Assembly (NCBI GenBank): GCA_900544675.1
Contig: UQVZ01000016.1
Span: forward strand, 19,930-83,929
Source: an uncultured Bacteroides sp.
Lineage (GTDB): Bacteria; Bacteroidota; Bacteroidia; Bacteroidales; Bacteroidaceae
Direction: 5' to 3'
DNA length: 64,000 nucleotides
The translations under genes and the position numbers were made by a program. The notes under the pieces are model-generated. The model worked only from the letters and a program-made list of their open reading frames with translations. It searched no databases and was not told where the DNA came from. Shown piece by piece: positions 7,055 to 14,038 of the stretch. Position 1 is the stretch's first letter, and each line of letters starts with the position of its first letter.

Positions 7055-10000
7055 TTAAATATCTTTTCCCCAACACTCTTCTATCTTTTGCTGCATTTCA
7101 ATCAAAACATCTTTCTTGAAAAATGTCCAATGATCTGCATCCATTTCAAAATAGGGAGTATGAGGATATGCTTTTTTCCAATTAATCCTATTATCCATAA
7201 ATTCCTTTGCAGCCTCTTTTAATACAGCTTCATTTGTTTCTTCACCGAATTCAAGATATAATCTATTTGACAATTTTTTTGCTAGGAAAATAATAACTTC
7301 ACCTTGATAATCCATGGTCGGCAGACTCCTTGAGAGCAAATAGGTTATTCTATAATGTTCTTGTACTACAGGATTATTTTCAACATCAGGATAAAATTTT
7401 TCCTCAGCTCTTTTATAAAACCCTTCCATCATGATAACCTTTGGGGAAGCGATTTGCTCTTTTCTCAACCTACTTGCATAATGCATCGCTAATTCTGCGC
7501 CCATACAATAGCCTGTTACAGCATATATCGGACGGTCAACGAGTAAAAGTTTCGTTATTTGCAAATAAAAATCCATGAGTATATCTATACTAACCTCACT
7601 TTTCCACAAAAAGTATTCATGATAAGATTCAAAAACAAATATTGAATAGTAATCTTTAAAGAAAGCTATAAAATCATCATAAAAAGGATGATAATAAGGA
7701 TAACCACAAATCAAGACTAAAAGCGGTTTATCTTTATCAGCTTCATTCACCCAAAAGTACAATTCTTGCTTCTTATCTAAAAATCCACGGATATTCTTTT
7801 TCTCATACATTCTTGATACTGAAAAATGAATGCCTAATGAAGCAGCTTCCATAGCAATCTGCATTGCTTGCAACGAAGTTAAACCTAAATCAAATAAATT
7901 CGTTTCAACTCCAATATGCTTCATATCCATTATTTTCTCAGCGATCGCTGTTAATATCTTTTCGTCCACAGTAGCTGGAGCCACATAATTATTTCCATAA
8001 GTAAGTTCCAAGTCTACTGCAGGCAATTTAGAATAATCTATTTTGCCATTAGAGGTAAGAGGTAAACTATTCATATATAAAATTGAAGCAGGAAGCATAT
8101 AAGCAGGAAGTTCATTCATTAGATGTCCATATAATACATTAACATCCAAAGGAGTTTCTGCCGTATAATAAGCACAAATTCTTTTCATGCCGTTTAAATT
8201 TCTAATATCAGCAACAGCTTGTATAACTCCTGCACACTGCATCAAACAAGATTCTATTTCTCCTAACTCGATTCTATATCCACTCAGCTTTATTTGTTTA
8301 TCTATCCGCCCTGCATATTCCAATTGATTGTTTTCATTCCACCAGACTAAATCACCTGTGCGATACATAATACCATACATATCACCATCAGAATACGGAT
8401 TTTGAACAAATTTCTCAGCTGTCAGTTCCGGTTTATTCCAATATTCCGCAGCTATTTGAGGACCAGCAAGATAAAGTTCACCAACACAACCTTTAGGCAA
8501 CAAACGCCGCTGCTCATCAAGCACATAAGCTCTTGAATTGGGAGTTGGCCGACCTATAGGAATGGTAGGATACTCCTCTTTTTCCAAAAACTCAAAGAAA
8601 GTTGCATCCACCGTAAACTCTGTCGGACCGTATGAGTTAAAAAGTCTGCATCGGGTTTTCGGAACAACCTCTAAACGTTCTCCTCCTAATGTCAAATACG
8701 TTAATGGCAACTCAAATGTACGCAACATTTCCACACCAAACCGAGTAGTAAAATTCCCTCCTGTCAATGCATTCTCTTTAATATAATCAGCAATTTTTTC
8801 TGGTTCTTTCACTATTTGGTCAGACAAAATATGCAACTGTCCACCAGCTGTTAAAACAGGGAATATATCCTCAACCGAAGCATCAAAATTAAAGCTACTA
8901 TGACAAAATATACGACTGTCCTCATCAATTTTATACAGTTCTTTGCATGAATGCAAAAAAGAAGCCAATGCTCTATGTTGAATGACAACTCCCTTAGGAT
9001 GCCCAGTCGAACCAGAAGTATAAATAATATATGCATTATCTTGACCGGTAAGCTGCACTGGCATTATTGAATCGTCATTATTAAGTAATGAAAAATCTTT
9101 TGCTGTCAATACAACTTTAGCTCCACTGTCTTCCAACATATATTTTATACGCTCATCAGGATAATCTCCCGATAAAGGCAAATAAACTGCTCCAACTTTA
9201 AATATCGCCAAAATAGCAGTTATCCATTCCTTACACCTATGTAACTGAACGCCAACGAAGTCACCTTTATCTACCCCTCTTTTCAATAAATAAGCAGCTA
9301 ATGCAGTAGACATTTTATCCAGTTCACTATATGTCATTCTACTAACACTGTCTACAACAGCTATATTGTCAGGAGTAACTAAAACTTGTTTTTGAAATAG
9401 TTCCAAGAAAGTTGCATCAGCCCAATGCCGGTCTTCGCCCTTCGATAAAGCAAGAAGATTTGTTTGGGAGATAGCAGAAACTATCGGCAAATCTCCTAAA
9501 CGTACATTTGGATGCTGAATCATATTTTCAACACAATCGGACATACATTGAACAAATTGTGCCATTTCAAACGCTGTATGTCGCATCTCATTATATTCTA
9601 ATCGTATTTCATATTTACCATCTAACAGAAATACGACAACTGATATATTTGAATCAACAACTCCTTGCGGCAAAGCCTGAGAATGTATAACCTCATCACC
9701 TAATTTAGCAAGTTCCTGCAAATTATTTTGAAAAGTAAATGAGGATTCAGGAACCATTGATAAGTCTTGACAAAAATGATTAAACGGATAAATGCCATAA
9801 CGTACCCCACTCATAAGCTCACGCCGCATCGTTTGAATAAAACTTATAACATCCATTTCGGGAGAAATATGAGCCAATACAGGGACTGATTTAATAAATG
9901 GTCCAAAACTTTTTCTGAAACGTCTTTCTGTACGACCATGATTCACTGTGTAAAACACCACTTTCGACTCACGAGAAAATGCAGATAAGACAAAGGCATA

Positions 10001-10705
10001 TGCAGCCATCAGCAAAAGATTAGGAGCCAACGAATATGTCTTACAGAAACTATCCACTAAATCAAATGAAACAAAACTGGAAACATAATGCAATCTACCT
10101 ATTTTATCCGATAACTGATTCAACGTTTTGGTCATAGAAAGATTGGCAAATTTACTCTGATAATAATCTTTAGCAACTTGATATGCATCCGATTGAAAAG
10201 ACGCTTTCTCACTAAGGACATAATCAAAGAAAGTTGTTGTTTCATCCGGTACTTCACCACCACAATATGCTATATCTATTTCTTCTAACAACATAACCAA
10301 CGTTGTACCATCAGAAACCAGATGTTGAGGATCAAAGAATAACGACACCGAATTTTCTGTTTCAATAATGCAAATATGTACCAACGGGTCATTATATAAA
10401 TCAAAAGGCTTAATCAGACTTTTGACTGTTTCTGCAAAATGCTTTTCAGAAGTTGTTATACGATTAACAGGTATAGTCCGATTATTATCAACATATTGAC
10501 AAACATTGCCATCAGACACTGCTATTCGTATTGAGTATATGGGATGTTTTGACAAAGCTAATTGTATGGCATGCTCCAATCTGTCTACATCTATTTTTTT
10601 TGAAAAGACATAAAGATACGGCACATTATATTCTGTTAGTTCAGGATGTTTCATCCACTCAAAATAAAAACCCAATTGAGTTTCTGACAAAGGATATTTT
10701 TTCAT
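7055..10705 (-). CDS. Single-module nonribosomal peptide synthetase (C-A-PCP-TE)
   Basis: About 1216 residues from the ATG at 10705 (MKKYPLSETQ); upstream ATG/GTG starts at 10714 and 10756 are possible. Condensation domain, residues 1-420: the HHxxxDG motif reads QHLVSDG, keeping the catalytic His. Adenylation domain, about 430-890: YIIYTSGSTGHPKG, NSYGPTEFTVDATF, YRTGDL, GRIDKQIKLSGYRIELGEIE and LTSNGKIDYSK. Carrier domain: DLGLTSLQA, Ser near 944 for phosphopantetheine. Thioesterase, about 985-1216: GYCMGAE, with Cys in place of the usual Ser, and DADHW with the late His. It should load one amino acid, acylate or condense it and release it. The gene is clearly A+T-rich compared with genes upstream and downstream. 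Confidence 0.92.
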   Translation of the reverse strand: MKKYPLSETQLGFYFEWMKHPELTEYNVPYLYVFSKKIDVDRLEHAIQLALSKHPIYSIRIAVSDGNVCQYVDNNRTIPVNRITTSEKHFAETVKSLIKPFDLYNDPLVHICIIETENSVSLFFDPQHLVSDGTTLVMLLEEIDIAYCGGEVPDETTTFFDYVLSEKASFQSDAYQVAKDYYQSKFANLSMTKTLNQLSDKIGRLHYVSSFVSFDLVDSFCKTYSLAPNLLLMAAYAFVLSAFSRESKVVFYTVNHGRTERRFRKSFGPFIKSVPVLAHISPEMDVISFIQTMRRELMSGVRYGIYPFNHFCQDLSMVPESSFTFQNNLQELAKLGDEVIHSQALPQGVVDSNISVVVFLLDGKYEIRLEYNEMRHTAFEMAQFVQCMSDCVENMIQHPNVRLGDLPIVSAISQTNLLALSKGEDRHWADATFLELFQKQVLVTPDNIAVVDSVSRMTYSELDKMSTALAAYLLKRGVDKGDFVGVQLHRCKEWITAILAIFKVGAVYLPLSGDYPDERIKYMLEDSGAKVVLTAKDFSLLNNDDSIMPVQLTGQDNAYIIYTSGSTGHPKGVVIQHRALASFLHSCKELYKIDEDSRIFCHSSFNFDASVEDIFPVLTAGGQLHILSDQIVKEPEKIADYIKENALTGGNFTTRFGVEMLRTFELPLTYLTLGGERLEVVPKTRCRLFNSYGPTEFTVDATFFEFLEKEEYPTIPIGRPTPNSRAYVLDEQRRLLPKGCVGELYLAGPQIAAEYWNKPELTAEKFVQNPYSDGDMYGIMYRTGDLVWWNENNQLEYAGRIDKQIKLSGYRIELGEIESCLMQCAGVIQAVADIRNLNGMKRICAYYTAETPLDVNVLYGHLMNELPAYMLPASILYMNSLPLTSNGKIDYSKLPAVDLELTYGNNYVAPATVDEKILTAIAEKIMDMKHIGVETNLFDLGLTSLQAMQIAMEAASLGIHFSVSRMYEKKNIRGFLDKKQELYFWVNEADKDKPLLVLICGYPYYHPFYDDFIAFFKDYYSIFVFESYHEYFLWKSEVSIDILMDFYLQITKLLLVDRPIYAVTGYCMGAELAMHYASRLRKEQIASPKVIMMEGFYKRAEEKFYPDVENNPVVQEHYRITYLLSRSLPTMDYQGEVIIFLAKKLSNRLYLEFGEETNEAVLKEAAKEFMDNRINWKKAYPHTPYFEMDADHWTFFKKDVLIEMQQKIEECWGKDI

Positions 10706-10790
10706 AAATCTCATAAATTTATAACTACCAATTATTCCTAAGGACCCGTATAACACACAAGTCTATTTATAAACTAAATTCTAACTAGAG

Positions 10791-13190
10791 TTACATATTA
10801 ACTCTTATTGTTGCAAGAATACTTCTACCTGCTTGCAAAACAGGCATACGGTCGCCTCCCAAACGATATCTGGTATTAAACAAATTATAACAACGTAAAT
10901 TCAGACTTATACTTTTTAAGGAATATCTCAAACCCAAATCGAATAGACAAGTACCATTAATTTTATAAGATCCCTGTTGCACATCTGTATCATAATTGCC
11001 TTTAAAGACAAAATTCTCTGAATTCTTACCTGTCTGTTTCGTTTTAGCTGAAATATTAGCGCCTATCCATAAGTTTTTCACCCATGGATATAATTCTTTT
11101 TCCAAATTCAAATTACAAAAGAAATCAGGAACTCCCGCTACGTTATTTGTATAGGTAGCATAATTCTCTGAACTGAGCAATCGCTGATATGTTGCATTAA
11201 AATATGCGACAAAATGAGGATCTTTATATTGAAGTATATTCTCCCAACCAATCATTTCTAATGAACCGACATTAGAATAGCCTGTAGAAAGCATCATGAT
11301 AATATCTCTCGAACGATTATAAAAAATATTCCCATCATAAGTTAAATTAAGCGGTTTAATTTTGGCTGTAACAGAAAACTGAAAATTATCCATACTCTGT
11401 GAATTAAGATCTTCATTTCCTAAATACATAATTTTTGAAGCTCTATAAAAGAATGGAGCATCCACATAAGAATGTGCATAAGACAATTTCATATTACAAC
11501 TCTGAGATGGTATATAAATCAAAGCCAAACGTGGTGACACCACATTTAAATTCTTATTATTAAAACGTTTTTTATAATCATAACGCAAACCACCATTAAA
11601 TATCAAATTCGGAGAAAAATAATGTTTAATCTGACCATAAACAGAGAAACTATTCTCTTTTTCATTTTCATAAATTCCGGTACGATCATTTACCGTAGTC
11701 ATAATAATTCGATCGTACATATCGCCCAATGACATATCATTATAAAAACTATTAAAATGCAGAAATTGAGTTCCTAAAATGAAATTTCCTTTCATTTCCT
11801 TCAATTTATAATTACGCAAAATTTTTAATTCCGCACCCATAGTCAGACTCTTCCAATTTTGCAACTCAAAAGCTCCATTAGTTACATATATGGAATCTTT
11901 TAAATATTCATTGCTAGGGAAATAAGATTCCCCAAGGTTTTCGAAACCTTCAGGTATTGTATCTCCTAATACATTATATAAATTAGTAGACTCATAATCA
12001 ACAAAAAACGATGCTTCTACATTAGTATTCTTTATTGTCCCTGTATATTTTAAATCTGCATAAGTCGTAGATGTACCTCTACCAGGTTTTACCCCATTTA
12101 TCGACTGATACTTATCATAATCATAAGTAGAAAGCACATACAAACTGTTATAAGTATGAGTACGTTTGCCATATTGATGACCAGCAGATAATCTAAAATT
12201 ATTCCACTGATATTTTAACCCGAAATCATAAGCTGGCTTATGATTATAACCGTCTACATAAATATATCCATCTTTGGGTATAATTCCATAAAAATCCTGA
12301 CTATTCTTATCTATATTAATTCTATCTCCCTTTGAGGAATATACAGATGCCCCAATCGTAAGATCTGTATTCATAAACCTTTTACCCAAAAGCACACTTC
12401 CTTTATAAGTGTGATTATCTCCCATTCCATAAGAAACTTCAACGCCATCTACATCATTACCCGATTTCGTTATAATATTAACCACAGCTGTAAGAGCAAC
12501 ATTACCATACAAAGAAGAAGCCGCTCCACGCAACACTTCTATTTGCTTAATATTGTCAATGTTTATTCGATAATCAGGCGCAATAGAATTTGTGCTATAA
12601 TTGTTTAACCTATGCCCGTCACGCATAATAAGAATATTTTCTTGAGAATAAGAATATATTCCTCGCATACTCATATTACATTCTTCACCTTCTATCGGAG
12701 TTATACCAGGTACAAAAATCATCAATAACTCACGTAAGTTTCTTGCCCCTGAAGCCTTTATCATATCTTCCGTAATCAACGTCACCGGTACCGGAGCTTC
12801 TTCTATGGATTCTGCCTGTTGCGAAGCGGTCGTAATGGTAGCACTCTCGCCTCGCTTCAAACGCTCTATCATATCGGAGAAACGGAGGGGGTCATAAATG
12901 GTGACACGATAATATGGGTCTTCCTTCAGCAATAAATTGGCATATTGCTCGGCACTTTCGGTTTTGTCCTGACTTAAATAACATAAAGACAACAACCGGT
13001 AAGCACTCACTTTCAGTGTTCCTTGAAACTCGTTCAGGTGAGTGTCCAGCAAATGAATGGAAGAATCAAAACGGCCGATGCTGTACGCTTCCTCGGCCTG
13101 CTGATAAATGTCGCGCAACCTGCCGTCTTCCTGCTGTGCACAGACCGTAGAAGCCAACAAGAGAAATAGCACGAATACGTATTGCTTCAT
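10791..13190 (-). CDS. TonB-dependent outer-membrane receptor with TPR-like N-terminus
   Basis: 799 residues. The signal peptide (about 1-19) ends AQQ. Residues 20-110 form TPR-like helices (IYQQAEEAYSIGRFDSSIHL and YRLLSLCYLSQDKTESAEQY). From about 130 a plug domain follows (EEAPVPVTLITEDMIKASG, then QIEVLRGAASSLYGNVALTA), then a long beta-barrel ending in RSILATIRVNM. It is shorter than SusC proteins and has neither the CarboxypepD-like domain nor a SusD partner. That fits import of a small molecule or metal chelate. The ATG overlaps the stop of the histidine-kinase gene (ATGA). Base composition changes sharply near codon 137. Confidence 0.88.
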   Translation of the reverse strand: MKQYVFVLFLLLASTVCAQQEDGRLRDIYQQAEEAYSIGRFDSSIHLLDTHLNEFQGTLKVSAYRLLSLCYLSQDKTESAEQYANLLLKEDPYYRVTIYDPLRFSDMIERLKRGESATITTASQQAESIEEAPVPVTLITEDMIKASGARNLRELLMIFVPGITPIEGEECNMSMRGIYSYSQENILIMRDGHRLNNYSTNSIAPDYRINIDNIKQIEVLRGAASSLYGNVALTAVVNIITKSGNDVDGVEVSYGMGDNHTYKGSVLLGKRFMNTDLTIGASVYSSKGDRINIDKNSQDFYGIIPKDGYIYVDGYNHKPAYDFGLKYQWNNFRLSAGHQYGKRTHTYNSLYVLSTYDYDKYQSINGVKPGRGTSTTYADLKYTGTIKNTNVEASFFVDYESTNLYNVLGDTIPEGFENLGESYFPSNEYLKDSIYVTNGAFELQNWKSLTMGAELKILRNYKLKEMKGNFILGTQFLHFNSFYNDMSLGDMYDRIIMTTVNDRTGIYENEKENSFSVYGQIKHYFSPNLIFNGGLRYDYKKRFNNKNLNVVSPRLALIYIPSQSCNMKLSYAHSYVDAPFFYRASKIMYLGNEDLNSQSMDNFQFSVTAKIKPLNLTYDGNIFYNRSRDIIMMLSTGYSNVGSLEMIGWENILQYKDPHFVAYFNATYQRLLSSENYATYTNNVAGVPDFFCNLNLEKELYPWVKNLWIGANISAKTKQTGKNSENFVFKGNYDTDVQQGSYKINGTCLFDLGLRYSLKSISLNLRCYNLFNTRYRLGGDRMPVLQAGRSILATIRVNM

Positions 13191-14026
13191 TTCTTTAAGG
13201 GTATTATCAATGAAAATGTTGTAAACTTGCCTTCTTCCGAATCGAACTCAATGCGCCCGTGGTGTTTTTCTTCCACAATGTTGCGCGTGATGTACATTCC
13301 CAATCCGGTTCCTTGCCCGGTAGGCTTGGTCGTAAAGAAGGTTTCATACAGATGCTGTTTTACCTCATCGCTCATGCCCGTACCGTTATCGGTAATGATG
13401 ATAGACAGTTCGTCTGCCTGACACGACACTTTGACATCGATGGTAGGCTTGTAATCATCGGGAGCCTGCTGCGCTCTTTCCCATACGGCATAACAGGCAT
13501 TATTCATCACATTGAGCACAGCGCGGCTCAAGTCTTGAGGTACAACGGGCTGAAGAGGTATGCCCTCTTCGTAATCTTCGTTGATAGTGACATTGAAGTT
13601 CTTCAGGTTGGCACGCATGGCATGATAAGAAAGCCATACATACTCTTTCACCAGCTTGCAGACATCGGTGGGAATAAACTCGTCTTCCTTGCCGCGCGAA
13701 TAGAGCAGGATGTTCTGTATGATGCTGATAGCACGCTCGCCATGTTCGCTTATCTTTTGCAGGTTTTCTTCCAGGCTCGCCATGATATCTTCCATGTCTT
13801 CCTTATCGTCTTCCTCCAACTTGTCGGCTATCGCGTCCAAGTCGTCGGCAAGGTCTTTCAACAGTCCGCCAGACAACTTGCTGAAGTTGATGACAAAGTT
13901 CAGCGGGTTACGTATTTCGTGTACAATGCCGGCGGTCAACAGTCCCAGCGTAGCCATCTTTTCTTGTTGTTTCAGTTGATTTTGCAAGCTCTCGACTTGT
14001 TGTTTCAGTTGTTCTATCGTTTCCAT
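13187..14026 (-). CDS. Soluble sensor histidine kinase
   Basis: 279 residues from the ATG at 14026, preceded by AAAGGTGG five bases upstream, which favours it over the in-frame GTG at 14035. A short N-terminal coiled coil leads into the H-box (LLTAGIVHEIRNPLNFV, His36). The ATPase domain follows, with N-box NVMNNACYAV, G1 DNGTGMSD, FFTTKPTGQGTG and LGMYITRNIV. No signal peptide, membrane segment or receiver is present, so it is a cytoplasmic kinase that must obtain its input from a partner, probably the membrane sensor encoded just upstream. Its TGA overlaps the start of the TonB receptor gene. Confidence 0.88.
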   Translation of the reverse strand: METIEQLKQQVESLQNQLKQQEKMATLGLLTAGIVHEIRNPLNFVINFSKLSGGLLKDLADDLDAIADKLEEDDKEDMEDIMASLEENLQKISEHGERAISIIQNILLYSRGKEDEFIPTDVCKLVKEYVWLSYHAMRANLKNFNVTINEDYEEGIPLQPVVPQDLSRAVLNVMNNACYAVWERAQQAPDDYKPTIDVKVSCQADELSIIITDNGTGMSDEVKQHLYETFFTTKPTGQGTGLGMYITRNIVEEKHHGRIEFDSEEGKFTTFSLIIPLKK

Positions 14027-14038
14027 AATATCCACCTT

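Noticed and set aside
10791..13190. SusC of a polysaccharide utilisation locus
   Set aside because: No SusD gene, no glycan-degrading surface enzymes, shorter length, and no CarboxypepD-like extension; neighbours are NRPS and signalling genes. GlgX is intracellular.
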